DNA of 64,000 bases, taken from positions 1 to 64,000 of the forward strand of contig SVEQ01000002.1 in assembly GCA_015057325.1 (NCBI GenBank). Direction: 5' to 3'. The notes beneath the pieces are model-generated. The model saw only the letters and a program-made list of their open reading frames with translations. It was not told the origin of the DNA and did no database searches. The DNA comes from Lachnospiraceae bacterium (GTDB lineage Bacteria; Bacillota; Clostridia; Lachnospirales; Lachnospiraceae). Each line of letters starts with the position of its first letter. Within the stretch, counting starts at the first letter, position 1. Positions 1-9,159 of this stretch are shown piece after piece. The position numbers and the translations under genes are program-made.

Positions 1-11
1 ATGTTCGGCAT

Positions 12-42
12 GTTCCATTGAGACAGGATGTCGAATTGGAAC
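12..42. other. Imperfect hairpin near the window edge
   Basis: GTTCCA at one end pairs with TGGAAC at the other, and the inner GAC/GTC can also pair around a short loop. No T-tract follows on either strand, so I do not call it a terminator. It lies about 200 bases beyond the leuC stop, in a stretch where I see no convincing gene. Confidence 0.3.
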
Positions 43-108
43 AGTGCCGCGTACAATATCATAATGTCACCGAGATACCTAGAAACTCTTATGTCCGTAT
101 GTCTCGTC

Positions 109-218
109 ACACAGAATGTAATATATCGACAATTTGTTATGCGTCCGTTTTGAAAATGTATATAACATTTAATCTGACACAGGATATGCATACATCTGAT
201 AATCTGTACGCGTCCGTT
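109..218. repeat. Diverged direct repeat, about 68-base period, downstream of leuC
   Basis: Two imperfect copies share ACACAG followed 26-27 bases later by GCGTCCGTT (ACACAG at 109 and 177; GCGTCCGTT at 141-149 and 210-218), with scattered matches in between. The stretch 1-245 otherwise holds no supported gene: the plus-strand reading frame across 18-290 resembles nothing, and leuD, which normally follows leuC, does not start here on the minus strand. Confidence 0.35.
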
Positions 219-245
219 AAGAATAAAAGTGCATTAAACAGCAAT

Positions 246-1508
246 TTAATTAAGTTCGCACGGACACGATATCTTGCCGGTAATGGCTGACGCCGCTGCA
301 ACTGCAGGTGAAGCAAGATAGATTTCTGAATCAACATGTCCCATACGTCCTACGAAATTACGGTTTGTTGTAGCAACTGCTTTCTCGCCTGCTGCAAGTA
401 TTCCCATATGTCCTCCAAGACATGGTCCGCAAGTTGGAGTTGAAACAACTGCACCTGCCTCGATAAATGTCTTGAGAAGTCCTTCTTCCATAGCCTGAAG
501 ATATATAGCCTGTGTTGCAGGGATAACGATAACACGAAGTCCCTTTGCACATTTACGTCCTTCCATAACCTTAGCGGCAATTCGAAGATCCTCAATACGA
601 CCGTTTGTACAAGAACCGATTACAACCTGGTCAATCTTGATATCACCAACCTCGTCAATAGGCTTGGTATTCTCAGGAAGATGAGGGAATGCTACTGTTG
701 GCTTTAACTTATCAAGCTCAATTGTATATGTCTCATCATATACTGCATCTTCGTCTGCTTCAAATACTTTGTATTCCTTAACGGAATGCTCCTTCATATA
801 TTCAATAGTCTTATCATCAACAGGGAAAATACCGTTCTTTGCTCCTGCCTCGATAGCCATGTTAGCCATAGAGAATCTGTCATCCATTGAAAGGTACTGT
901 ATTCCGTCTCCAACAAACTCCATTGACTTATATAATGCTCCGTCAACACCGATAAGACCGATGATGTGAAGAATTACATCCTTACCGCTAACCCATTTGC
1001 CGGGCTTTCCTGTAAGCACGAACTTAATAGCTGAAGGCACTTTAAACCATGCCTTACCTGTTGCCATTCCCGCTGCCATATCGGTTGAACCGACACCTGT
1101 CGAGAATGCACCGAGCGCTCCATATGTACATGTATGGGAATCCGCACCAATACAAGTTTCTCCTGCAACAATAAGTCCTTTTTCCGGAAGAAGCGCATGC
1201 TCAATTCCCATTTCTCCAACATCAAAGAAGTTTGTGATGTTGTGTTCACAAGCATACTCTCTTACACATTTACAATGCTCAGCACTCTTAATATCCTTAT
1301 TAGGCGTAAAATGATCGAGCACCATTGCAATCTTATCCTTGTCAAACACTTCCTTTGTGTTGAACTTATCCATCTCATGAATGGCTACCGGTGTTGTTAC
1401 ATCATTTCCTAATACAAGATCTAAGTCTGCCTCAATGAGCTGTCCTGCTTCTACGCTTGCAAGTCCCGCATGTGCAGCCAAAATCTTCTGTGTCATTGTC
1501 ATTCCCAT
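246..1508 (-). CDS. leuC: 3-isopropylmalate dehydratase, large subunit
   Basis: This cytoplasmic enzyme isomerises 2-isopropylmalate to 3-isopropylmalate in leucine synthesis, acting with the small subunit LeuD. The 420-residue protein is full length for the clostridial/archaeal type of LeuC. The three 4Fe-4S cysteines are visible: C300 in the GSCTNGR motif, and C360 and C363 in [10 protein letters not shown]. Active-site signatures such as [13 protein letters not shown] (residues 121-133) are intact. The first ATG has AGGAG eight bases upstream, so it is preferred over the ATG three codons later. The expected partner leuD is not found in the 245 bases that remain downstream. The gene is divergent from a LysR-type regulator, which is its likely controller. 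Confidence 0.95.
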   Translation of the reverse strand: MGMTMTQKILAAHAGLASVEAGQLIEADLDLVLGNDVTTPVAIHEMDKFNTKEVFDKDKIAMVLDHFTPNKDIKSAEHCKCVREYACEHNITNFFDVGEMGIEHALLPEKGLIVAGETCIGADSHTCTYGALGAFSTGVGSTDMAAGMATGKAWFKVPSAIKFVLTGKPGKWVSGKDVILHIIGLIGVDGALYKSMEFVGDGIQYLSMDDRFSMANMAIEAGAKNGIFPVDDKTIEYMKEHSVKEYKVFEADEDAVYDETYTIELDKLKPTVAFPHLPENTKPIDEVGDIKIDQVVIGSCTNGRIEDLRIAAKVMEGRKCAKGLRVIVIPATQAIYLQAMEEGLLKTFIEAGAVVSTPTCGPCLGGHMGILAAGEKAVATTNRNFVGRMGHVDSEIYLASPAVAAASAITGKISCPCELN

Positions 1509-1595
1509 AACAATCTCTCCTTTTTGTTAATTTCTTTCTCATATAATCTAACACAAATAATATTATAAATATAATATATATATTTAATACTTATC

Positions 1596-1610
1596 ATAAC
1601 TTCTAGTTAT
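1596..1610. promoter_or_regulatory. LysR-box palindrome between leuC and lysR
   Basis: The sequence ATAACTTCTAGTTAT is a perfect inverted repeat with a 3-base centre and contains the T-N11-A pattern (TAACTTCTAGTTA) typical of LysR-family operators. It lies 23 bases upstream of the predicted -10 region's -35 partner of the lysR promoter, and about 90 bases from the leuC start. This position suits control of both divergent genes. Confidence 0.6.
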
Positions 1611-1618
1611 AATAATCA

Positions 1619-1647
1619 TTGACATTTATATAGCCCCTCAATATAAT
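1619..1647 (+). promoter_or_regulatory. Sigma-A promoter of the LysR-type regulator gene
   Basis: A consensus -35 TTGACA (1619-1624) and -10 TATAAT (1642-1647) are separated by exactly 17 bases and point toward the regulator gene, giving a leader of about 80 bases. The T-N11-A palindrome directly upstream would allow autoregulation. Confidence 0.75.
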
Positions 1648-1736
1648 AAAATACATAATAAATGCTACAAATTATTACTTCAATTCATGATGCTTAGCAA
1701 TAATATCACGTAATACTTATATGAAAGGTTATGATT

Positions 1737-2795
1737 ATGGAACAGAACTTGAACCAATACAAGATTTTTTATGAGGTCGCCCGTCTTGGAAACATAAGCA
1801 AGGCAGCCGAAAGTTTATATATAAGTCAGCCTGCAGTTTCAAAGTCTATAAGCAATCTTGAAACTGCACTTTCTTCTACTCTTTTTATAAGAAGTAAGCG
1901 TGGTGTAAAACTTACCGAGGAAGGAAAGACCTTGTTTGAACATTTAGAAACGGCATTTGATAACATAGAACTTGCAGAGAAAAAATTGCGTCGTATGGAG
2001 GAACTTGGTATTGGTCAGCTTCGAATCGGTGCATCGACCTCTCTTTGTAAACACATACTTCTTCCATATCTTCAAAATTATATTGAACAAAATCCGCACG
2101 TCAAAGTATCGATTGACTGTAAGCCGACTTTCGAGACGCTTCAACAAATGAAAAATGACAAGATTGACATCGGACTTATATGCGAAACCGAGCTTGACAA
2201 GGGATATAACTTCATCCCCTTCCGCTCTATTCACGACACCTTTGTGGCAACACAAACCTATCTTAACAACCTTTCCTTACGTGAAGGTCAGGGAGCTCCA
2301 TTGGAAAATGATGACACACAAGATGACGGTGTTGTTACTCGTAAAAAATCGAGGAAATCAAAAGATACTGATTTTGCAGGTTATATTCCCAACATGGCGG
2401 GACTTATTATGTTTTCAAATCCAAATGATAATAACAACAACTATGGAAATCTATCAGAAAAAGAAATACTGGAAAAATGCAACCTAATGTTACTTGATCA
2501 GGGTAATATCTCAAGAATATATATCGATGAATACATGAAAAGTAACAACATAAAGCCGAGTCAGATTTTAGAGATTAACAACATGGACCTTTTAATAGAC
2601 TTTGCCGCAATCGGTATGGGAGTTGCCGGTGTTGTCAAGGAGTTCATATCCGATTACCTTGATACCGAACAGGTTATAGAAATCCCAATCGACTACAAAA
2701 TAGAGCCGAGAACGGTTGGTTTTGTCTACAATGAAAACCTCGTTTCGTCCCCGGCTTCTAAATTCATCGATTTTATTAAACAAATAAATGATTAG
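1737..2795 (+). CDS. LysR-family transcriptional regulator with a domain insertion
   Basis: A DNA-binding regulator, probably of the divergent leuC gene. Residues 3-65 (numbered from the ATG at 1731) form the winged helix-turn-helix with the family signature AAESLYISQPAVSKSI, followed by the linker helix and the two-lobed effector domain. The protein is about 350 residues, against roughly 300 usual for the family. The excess is a charged, Asn-rich segment around residues 183-240 (2277-2450), inside the effector domain. I chose the ATG at 1737 because AAAGG lies eight bases upstream, while the in-frame ATG at 1731 has only two bases of spacing. Its stop overlaps the stop of the convergent peptidase gene by four bases. 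The effector is unknown. Confidence 0.9.
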   Translation: MEQNLNQYKIFYEVARLGNISKAAESLYISQPAVSKSISNLETALSSTLFIRSKRGVKLTEEGKTLFEHLETAFDNIELAEKKLRRMEELGIGQLRIGASTSLCKHILLPYLQNYIEQNPHVKVSIDCKPTFETLQQMKNDKIDIGLICETELDKGYNFIPFRSIHDTFVATQTYLNNLSLREGQGAPLENDDTQDDGVVTRKKSRKSKDTDFAGYIPNMAGLIMFSNPNDNNNNYGNLSEKEILEKCNLMLLDQGNISRIYIDEYMKSNNIKPSQILEINNMDLLIDFAAIGMGVAGVVKEFISDYLDTEQVIEIPIDYKIEPRTVGFVYNENLVSSPASKFIDFIKQIND

Positions 2796-3904
2796 ATTAT
2801 TATCAACTCTTTGGGCGAATGTGAAAGCACCTCACATCCGTCCTTTTTTACAACTACAAGGTCTTCTATACGAACACCAAACTTACCCGGAAGATATATT
2901 CCCGGCTCATCGGTTATTACCATATTTTCCTTCGTAACGACATCGCATTTGGGTGAAAACCTTGGTTCTTCGTGAATGTATAAACCAACACCATGCCCAA
3001 GACCATGTCCAAAATACTCTCCATAGCCACATTCCTTAATATAATCTCTGGCAAGACTGTCTATATCATTACATTTAACGCCTTCTTTGATTCCTGCCAT
3101 TGCACGCTTATTCGCCTCAAAAACTATATCATAAACCTTCTTCATTTCATCGGAAGGCTTTCCGGCAACTACCGTTCTAGTCATATCCGAACAATAACCC
3201 TTATAGACACAACCGAAGTCCATTGTCACAAAATCACCATTCTCTATAACCTTATCAGTTACCTGTGCGTGCGGCATTGAAGAGTTGGTTCCGCTTGCAA
3301 CAATCGTGTCAAAAGAAAGCTTTGACGCTCCCTGCTTTCTCATGAAAAACTCAATTTCAAGTGCAATATCATTTTCCATAACGCCCGGCTTAATAATATC
3401 TAAAACGTGTGTAAATGCTTCATCACCGATCGCTTCTGCTCGTCTTATCAACTCAAGTTCTGTCTCGTCTTTTACCATACGAGGTCTGTTAATTAATTCC
3501 CCACATACATCCAACTTAACATTTTTGATTTCCTCGACAAACTTTAAATACCTTGTAAGATTCATAGAATCTTCTACCGCAAGCTTTAAGTCACTCATCA
3601 AAAGTTCCTTGAACACTTCCATGTATGTGTGCTTTTCAAGTCTTAAAAGAGCAATGCCGGGACATTCTTTTTCCACCTGTTCATAATAACGCGAATCGGT
3701 AATTATGCACATTGACGCATCCTTTGATGTATCAGTTATCTTAAATGCAAACCTATCTTCTACGCTCATCAGAAAAGCCGCCTCACCACCTGTAAAACCG
3801 GTGTAGTAAAACAGGTTCTCCGGGCTTTCGATAAGCACTGCATCAAACTTTTTCTCATTTAATAACTCTTTTAAATTATTCCGTCGTTTTTCAAAGATGT
3901 CCAT
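2792..3904 (-). CDS. pepP: Xaa-Pro aminopeptidase (M24 family, aminopeptidase P)
   Basis: A cytoplasmic metallopeptidase that removes the N-terminal residue when proline is second. The creatinase-like N-terminal domain covers residues 1-140 and the pita-bread catalytic domain 145-365. All five metal ligands can be placed: D229 and D240 (MDFGCVYKGYCSDMTRT), H304 (GHGLGHGVG), E333 (TDEPGIY) and E347 (VRIED). Its start lies 34 bases inside the 3' end of the upstream aroE-aroK gene, with GGAGG four bases before the ATG, which suggests translational coupling. The 3' end overlaps the convergent regulator gene by four bases, leaving no room for a terminator between them. Confidence 0.93.
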   Translation of the reverse strand: MDIFEKRRNNLKELLNEKKFDAVLIESPENLFYYTGFTGGEAAFLMSVEDRFAFKITDTSKDASMCIITDSRYYEQVEKECPGIALLRLEKHTYMEVFKELLMSDLKLAVEDSMNLTRYLKFVEEIKNVKLDVCGELINRPRMVKDETELELIRRAEAIGDEAFTHVLDIIKPGVMENDIALEIEFFMRKQGASKLSFDTIVASGTNSSMPHAQVTDKVIENGDFVTMDFGCVYKGYCSDMTRTVVAGKPSDEMKKVYDIVFEANKRAMAGIKEGVKCNDIDSLARDYIKECGYGEYFGHGLGHGVGLYIHEEPRFSPKCDVVTKENMVITDEPGIYLPGKFGVRIEDLVVVKKDGCEVLSHSPKELIII

Positions 3905-5298
3905 ATAACCTCCGGATCATTACAATTAGCATCAAAGATAACATCACAAGCTCTCTCATACAGAGGCTTTCTTTCTGTCATCATTTCGCATATTCTGCCA
4001 TAAGGATCTTCCACCTGCAGAAGCGGTCTCTTACCGTCTTCTTTAACTCTTTCGTATATAACCTGCGTGGCAACATTAAGATAAATAACCTTGCCTATTT
4101 CTTTTAATAATCTTGCATTCTCTATGCGAAGCGGCATACCGCCTCCTGTTGAAACAACACAACCATCAAGCGTATTGGCAAGTTCTCTAAGCACATCTGT
4201 TTCAATCTGCCTAAAGCCCTCTTCGCCCTTCGTTGCAAAGATTTCTTTAATCGTCATATTCTCTCGCTGCTCTATATACTCGTCTGTATCAAAGAACTTC
4301 ATGGATAATTTTTCTGCTATTGCCTTGCCAAATGTTGTCTTACCACTACCCATAAAACCAATAAGCACTATATTATCCTTCGGATAAACTCTTCTTTTCA
4401 GTTCAACATAAATATCTTCCAAAATATCATTATCAACTGTAACTTTGTGCCATAACTCATAAGCAATAACCCCCTGGTAAAGAAGCATTTTTAGCGCGTT
4501 ATAAGCCTTACCGCCATGAGCCTTAACAATTTGCATAAACTTAGTCTCTGCTGGGTTATATATAAGGTCAACACCAATTTCAACCTTATCATAAAATGAA
4601 TCATCCTCAATTACACATGAATCAACATTGGGAAAAAGACCAATAGATGTCGCCTGAAATACAATAAGATTATTTTCTCTTATGTCTGCATAATCCCCAA
4701 TGCTGCAAGGGATAACAGCAGAACAATTATTAGCGCCGGCAATTGCACCATCTTTCGCAAGCTTATTCATGTCGTCTGCAATCTTTTGTGCTTTATCAAG
4801 AGTTCTGTTAAGAAGGTACACCTTGTCCGCACCATCTAACAGACACATATACACAACCGCTTTTGCTGCACCGCCTGCACCAAGAATAACAACTGTTCTA
4901 CCGTTTAAGTTAATTCCATCTTCATGAATTTGTCTTCTAAGGCCTAACATATCGGTATTGTATCCGACATAACCGCCCTTTTCTTCGTCACGCACAAGTG
5001 TATTAACAGCACCTATATGCTTAGCGCAATCATCTATTCCTACAAGACTTGCTATTACGTCATTCTTGTGTGGCACCGTCACATTCATGCCAAGAACATT
5101 AAGCTCATACGCTCCCTTTATTGCGGAATCAAGCCCTTCTGTCTCCACCTTAAATGGTACATAGACACAATCGATATCCATCTTATCGCTTATTCCGTTA
5201 TGAATTACTGGTGAAAGCGTATGCTCAACCGGATTGCCTATAAGGCCTGTAAGTCGTGTTTTTCCGTTAATTGTCATTCTGCTATCTCTTTTCATCAT
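3871..5298 (-). CDS. aroE-aroK: Fused shikimate dehydrogenase - shikimate kinase
   Basis: One polypeptide covers two steps of the shikimate pathway. Residues 8-290 are AroE: K78 in NVTVPHK and D116 in NTD form the catalytic pair, and GAGGAAKA (140-147) is the NADP loop. Residues 305-475 are AroK: GFMGSGKTT (314-322) is the Walker A loop, DTDE (337-340) binds metal and shikimate, and STGGG (384-387) is also present. The two activities are not consecutive in the pathway; the EPSP-precursor order is AroE then AroK, so here product of the first domain is substrate of the second. The start is uncertain: the first two ATGs lack a ribosome site, and the ATG eight codons in (5277) has AAAAGAG upstream and matches the usual AroE start better. 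Confidence 0.92.
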   Translation of the reverse strand: MMKRDSRMTINGKTRLTGLIGNPVEHTLSPVIHNGISDKMDIDCVYVPFKVETEGLDSAIKGAYELNVLGMNVTVPHKNDVIASLVGIDDCAKHIGAVNTLVRDEEKGGYVGYNTDMLGLRRQIHEDGINLNGRTVVILGAGGAAKAVVYMCLLDGADKVYLLNRTLDKAQKIADDMNKLAKDGAIAGANNCSAVIPCSIGDYADIRENNLIVFQATSIGLFPNVDSCVIEDDSFYDKVEIGVDLIYNPAETKFMQIVKAHGGKAYNALKMLLYQGVIAYELWHKVTVDNDILEDIYVELKRRVYPKDNIVLIGFMGSGKTTFGKAIAEKLSMKFFDTDEYIEQRENMTIKEIFATKGEEGFRQIETDVLRELANTLDGCVVSTGGGMPLRIENARLLKEIGKVIYLNVATQVIYERVKEDGKRPLLQVEDPYGRICEMMTERKPLYERACDVIFDANCNDPEVIWTSLKNDGII

Positions 5299-5358
5299 TT
5301 TTATTTATCGTTCATAATGCAATGTCAGCAACCGTTTTCTCATATCCAAATTCAGTAA

Positions 5359-7167
5359 TCATATATTAATACTGTTTAGCGCATTGAGCAATTTATTATT
5401 ACTTTCAGTATCCTTTATTGCAATGCGAACATAGTCATCTCTTTCTAATTTCTCTGACAGGTCTTTAATAAGAATATTAAATTGAGTCAGCAATTTTTGA
5501 GATAATTCTTTTGCTGTCATACCATTTAACAAACGAAGCATGCAGAAATTAGCTTGAGTAGGAATAACATGCAACCAACTAATCATCGAAAGTTCTTCTG
5601 CAAAACGTTGTCTCTCACGCCTGAACTCTTCCATCGCAAGATCGTAATCCTTCTCGTATTTTTCGCATATCTGCATATAAAACTCTGCAAGCGAGTTGAT
5701 ATTCCATATTGAAACATCTTTTTTTATGTTTGAAATCATATCTGAATCTGACGATGCAATAACTCCCAATCTTAATCCGGGAACACCATAGGATTTTGAA
5801 ATACTTTTTACAACATACAACTTATCATATTGGTTTAATACTTCCGTATTAAGCAAACTGTTATCTGGTTCATTGGCAAAATCAGAAAATGATTCATCAA
5901 TAATTAAAGAAACGCTTTTCCCTTTCGCCCAAGCAATCATTTTTTTCAAATCATTATAGCACAAATAATTACCTGATGGATTATCCGGATTAATTAGCAG
6001 TATGCTTGACACATCTTTATTCGCAAAAAAATTAACAATGTCTTCACATGTATATTGGTAATCCTCTTTATCAGGATTATAAACCTCTATGTTAGATTCA
6101 TCAATCCTGTTAACATACTCATCAAATGTAGGTTTTATCACACCAACTTTGCCAATCAAACTGCCAGTTAACGCTTTAATCAGTTCACTTGCACCATTAC
6201 CAACCGCGATGTATTGTGAAGGTATACCAAACATTTTCCCCGCTAACATTGAGTTAACTGCCATTCCGGACGGATATTCCGTAACAAGCATATCAAATGA
6301 TGCCCTCATCTCATCAAGCATTTTCTTCGGTGGATAATACGGATTTACCAAATAACAATAATCTTGTACATCAGTAAAACGCCAGTATCCTCCATATCTG
6401 TTTTTCATTCTTTTAAGTTTCGATTGAGCATCTTTACAAAAAATAGAGTTTGCAATATCCAAATCCTGAATATTATCAATTTCGTACCATTTCTCACCTG
6501 ACAGACATTTACCCCATATTTCAGCGTCATCAAGACTGGCAATTACCCGTAATACCTGCTCATAATACTCATTAAGACCCATTGCAGTCAAATATGCTTC
6601 CAAAAAAGGAACATATCTTTTTTGCGAAAATTCACAACTAAACTTATATATATTAACTGTTTTATAACAACCTACCGTATTGTTGAAATCAAAATTTCTT
6701 CCTGAAATAAAATCAACTATTCGTCCGTTATCATCAAGTCTGACACATGTACCATCCATCCAAGGTTCATACTTATCTACAAGAGTAAGTGTTTCTCTTT
6801 CATCATCAAGAAGTGCATCAAGTACTTTATCTTCAAACACTATATCCGATTCTAGCAATAAGCTGTCCTCTGCTAGTAAGTATTCTTTTGCTAATGATAA
6901 TGAATAGATATTATTTGTCTTATTATAGTCATCATTATCTATATAGACAATCGGCGTGGAAATCTGAAGTGAATTAATATGCTCCTTAAGTTGTTCTTTT
7001 TTATATCCCGTAACAATAATAATTTTTGATAATTTTTTCGTTTCTAACTGTGAAAGCATACGGTCAATTATTCTAACCCCATCAACTTCTACCATACACT
7101 TTGTGTTGTCTTTTGTTAATTCTTTTAATCTTTTGCCCATCCCGGCGGCCAAAATAATAGCCTGCAT
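5359..7167 (-). CDS. Nucleotidyltransferase fused to PLP aminotransferase-fold enzyme
   Basis: Residues 1-240 are a LicC-like sugar-phosphate/phosphocholine nucleotidyltransferase: the N-terminus has GMGKRL (9-14) and TKCMVEVDG, with SDIV (107-110) as probable metal site. Residues 260-602 are a fold-type I PLP enzyme of the HisC/CobD group: DNPSGN (395-400), D424 in IIDESF, the PLP lysine K458 in SISKSYG and R466 in GLRLG. CobD-type members decarboxylate phosphothreonine or phosphoserine. I therefore infer that the protein makes an amino-alcohol phosphate and activates it as a CDP derivative, for example CDP-ethanolamine or CDP-aminopropanol. An aminoethylphosphonate-type substrate is the main alternative. 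It is the last gene of an A+T-rich island. AGGAGG lies ten bases before the ATG. Confidence 0.75.
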   Translation of the reverse strand: MQAIILAAGMGKRLKELTKDNTKCMVEVDGVRIIDRMLSQLETKKLSKIIIVTGYKKEQLKEHINSLQISTPIVYIDNDDYNKTNNIYSLSLAKEYLLAEDSLLLESDIVFEDKVLDALLDDERETLTLVDKYEPWMDGTCVRLDDNGRIVDFISGRNFDFNNTVGCYKTVNIYKFSCEFSQKRYVPFLEAYLTAMGLNEYYEQVLRVIASLDDAEIWGKCLSGEKWYEIDNIQDLDIANSIFCKDAQSKLKRMKNRYGGYWRFTDVQDYCYLVNPYYPPKKMLDEMRASFDMLVTEYPSGMAVNSMLAGKMFGIPSQYIAVGNGASELIKALTGSLIGKVGVIKPTFDEYVNRIDESNIEVYNPDKEDYQYTCEDIVNFFANKDVSSILLINPDNPSGNYLCYNDLKKMIAWAKGKSVSLIIDESFSDFANEPDNSLLNTEVLNQYDKLYVVKSISKSYGVPGLRLGVIASSDSDMISNIKKDVSIWNINSLAEFYMQICEKYEKDYDLAMEEFRRERQRFAEELSMISWLHVIPTQANFCMLRLLNGMTAKELSQKLLTQFNILIKDLSEKLERDDYVRIAIKDTESNNKLLNALNSINI

Positions 7168-7181
7168 ATAAACTATACCTC

Positions 7182-7901
7182 CTAGTAAATATAACAGTTA
7201 AATATATATTTCCCGTTTATGTACTCCTTATTATCAAAATACGTATATTTAATTTTTTTGCCATATGATGAAGCAATACTTTCTAACCATTCTTTATCAT
7301 AAAACATCTTGGACAAGCCTTTATATTTTTCATCATAGTCCTTTATTGTCTTTCTTCTATATTCCATCAGTTCTTCTTCATACTGCTTATCATGAACTTC
7401 ACCAAGATAGACTACTTTATTACTTTTTTCAATCATCATACATAAAACATTTTTAGCATATTGTATTGACTCAAAGTATTGAAAAACACTTTCTGCCATA
7501 ACCAAATCATATTTGGGACTTACCTCTATCTCATTTGCGCCACAACACTTTATATCCTTTGAACCTGTTACGCTTTGGGCACTTGTTACCATTGCCTGAG
7601 AATAATCGGCTCCACCCACAATACAATCCAATCTTTGCTTAAACATATACAGATTAACACCGCTTCCGCAGCCGACTTCATATACACTGTTAATATCTCC
7701 ATGGGTAATTTCCATTATTGTATTATAAAAGCTAATCCATTCATTATAGAATTGTTCATAATATGAACTCTCATTTTCAACAGCCACATCAAACCCATTT
7801 ATCTTTTTCATATGACTGAATTTTTCGAATTCTGTTTTGCTATCATCATCAAATGAAACAAGTGCTTTTTTGTCCCATATTGATTTCCACTCATTACTCA
7901 T
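7182..7901 (-). CDS. SAM-dependent methyltransferase (class I)
   Basis: The motif VYEVGCGSGVNLYMF near residue 80 is the SAM-binding motif I of Rossmann-fold methyltransferases, followed by an acidic post-I position in GGADYS. The rest of the 239-residue protein has no signature I recognise, so the substrate is unknown. It sits between a TagB/TagF-like transferase and a nucleotidyltransferase fusion, so methylation of a headgroup or polymer amine is a reasonable guess and no more. I chose the ATG at 7901 because TGAGGA lies eight bases before it. It then overlaps the upstream stop codon by eight bases. The longer form would start at 7916 without a ribosome site. Confidence 0.75.
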   Translation of the reverse strand: MSNEWKSIWDKKALVSFDDDSKTEFEKFSHMKKINGFDVAVENESSYYEQFYNEWISFYNTIMEITHGDINSVYEVGCGSGVNLYMFKQRLDCIVGGADYSQAMVTSAQSVTGSKDIKCCGANEIEVSPKYDLVMAESVFQYFESIQYAKNVLCMMIEKSNKVVYLGEVHDKQYEEELMEYRRKTIKDYDEKYKGLSKMFYDKEWLESIASSYGKKIKYTYFDNKEYINGKYIFNCYIY

Positions 7902-9159
7902 CTTGTTTTTCCTCATTTACTTTTGCCAACGAATTATACTTTTTTACAATATAATTCGTCATATTCTTTGCACCGTTTCCAATATCATACCATGTTTCTT
8001 CTCTTGCCTGTTTTCTCCCCTCCGAAAATGTAGGATTAGCCATACAGTCATCTATAACACTTTTAATATTACTAAAATCTTGTTCCTTAAGTTCTACACC
8101 TAACTTTGGTAATATTTCAAAAGTCCATAATTCATCATCAAGCCACACACAATCATATTGACTCTTATCATACTGTGGTGATGTGTATATAACTGTTTTA
8201 TCAAATACAAGCGAAAAGTCAAAAAGAACACCTGAAAAATCCGATATCAAAACATCTGCTTTGCATAAAACTTCAAAATTATCATTATCATTATTCCAAC
8301 TTATTTTATCATTATATTTTTTTATTAATGCATCTAACATTTCTTTTTCTGAATTGTATGACTGTGGATGTGGTCGAATAATAATATTATATCCTGTATC
8401 AACCAAAGCATCTATCAATCTCTCACCATACTTGTATAATATGCCGTTAGTCCCCCATGAAGGTGCTAGTAAAACCGTAACACAATCATCTTTTTCCGTC
8501 TTCAATCCATTAGAATAATCATGCACGCGATTTAGCATATCATCCATATAAGGAATTCCAGTGAGACACATATCCTTTTGCGGCATTTTACGAATCAGTT
8601 CAAGTTTTTTAAGCTGTTTAATCTGATACTCGCCCGACAACAAAACCGCATCATAATAATCCAGTCCAAACATCTTATACATTGTCAAATCACTTGCCGT
8701 GTGCGGAACGTGTATATAGTAATCAACATCTTTGGACCTTCTCCATTGAAAAACATCCAAACTGGGTGTTGTCGAAACTACAACGCAGGCCATTAACATA
8801 TTCATTTTTGAAAAAGCCTTATTTCCACTTCCAATATAATCGCACTCTATGTAATTATACTTTTTTCGTAGGGCAGGATCATCTTCTGACATTGTGTAAT
8901 AATAAGCTTTTTGTTTTCGGCTTTCCAATTCATTACATATCGGTTCAAAAACATTCCAATATCTTTTATGATCAGAAAAAATGACTATCGGAAGCTTTTC
9001 AGTTGTTTTTTTATTATTACCTAAATACAACGAATATTTGATTTTTAAAAATACAGTCCTTAAAAAATATATACCAGCACTAATCAAACCAAAAATGATT
9101 GTAAAAAGCATCCCCCCGGTAGCAGGATCAATATATAAAAACATTGCGTATTTCATCAT
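7894..9159 (-). CDS. CDP-glycerol glycerophosphotransferase-like protein (TagB/TagF family)
   Basis: A membrane-anchored transferase of the family that moves glycerol- or ribitol-phosphate from a CDP donor onto teichoic acid. Residues 10-35 form one N-terminal membrane helix. The catalytic part shows the family motifs: HVPHTASD, APSWG, IIRPHPQS and ISDFSGVLFDFSLVFDK. At 421 residues it matches a single-domain TagB-like enzyme and not the longer TagF polymerases. The gene starts directly after the stop of the YidC-like fusion gene (AAGGAG-TAA-ATG-ATG); the second ATG, at 9156, has better spacing. The donor may be the CDP-linked product of the neighbouring nucleotidyltransferase, in place of CDP-glycerol. 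Confidence 0.85.
   Translation of the reverse strand: MMKYAMFLYIDPATGGMLFTIIFGLISAGIYFLRTVFLKIKYSLYLGNNKKTTEKLPIVIFSDHKRYWNVFEPICNELESRKQKAYYYTMSEDDPALRKKYNYIECDYIGSGNKAFSKMNMLMACVVVSTTPSLDVFQWRRSKDVDYYIHVPHTASDLTMYKMFGLDYYDAVLLSGEYQIKQLKKLELIRKMPQKDMCLTGIPYMDDMLNRVHDYSNGLKTEKDDCVTVLLAPSWGTNGILYKYGERLIDALVDTGYNIIIRPHPQSYNSEKEMLDALIKKYNDKISWNNDNDNFEVLCKADVLISDFSGVLFDFSLVFDKTVIYTSPQYDKSQYDCVWLDDELWTFEILPKLGVELKEQDFSNIKSVIDDCMANPTFSEGRKQAREETWYDIGNGAKNMTNYIVKKYNSLAKVNEEKQDE

Noticed and set aside
12-42. Terminator at the window start
   Set aside because: The stem is interrupted and no T-tract follows on either strand.
18-290. Open frame of 90 residues on the plus strand
   Set aside because: No ribosome site, no recognisable motif, and it runs into the 3' end of leuC on the other strand.
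1509-1730. T-box leader in front of leuC
   Set aside because: The 222-base divergent region holds a LysR box and a promoter for the other gene; no T-box or specifier-like stem was seen.
7182-7901. DNA restriction methyltransferase
   Set aside because: Only a class I SAM motif is visible; no DPPY/NPPY catalytic motif or restriction partner was seen, and the neighbours are surface-polymer genes.
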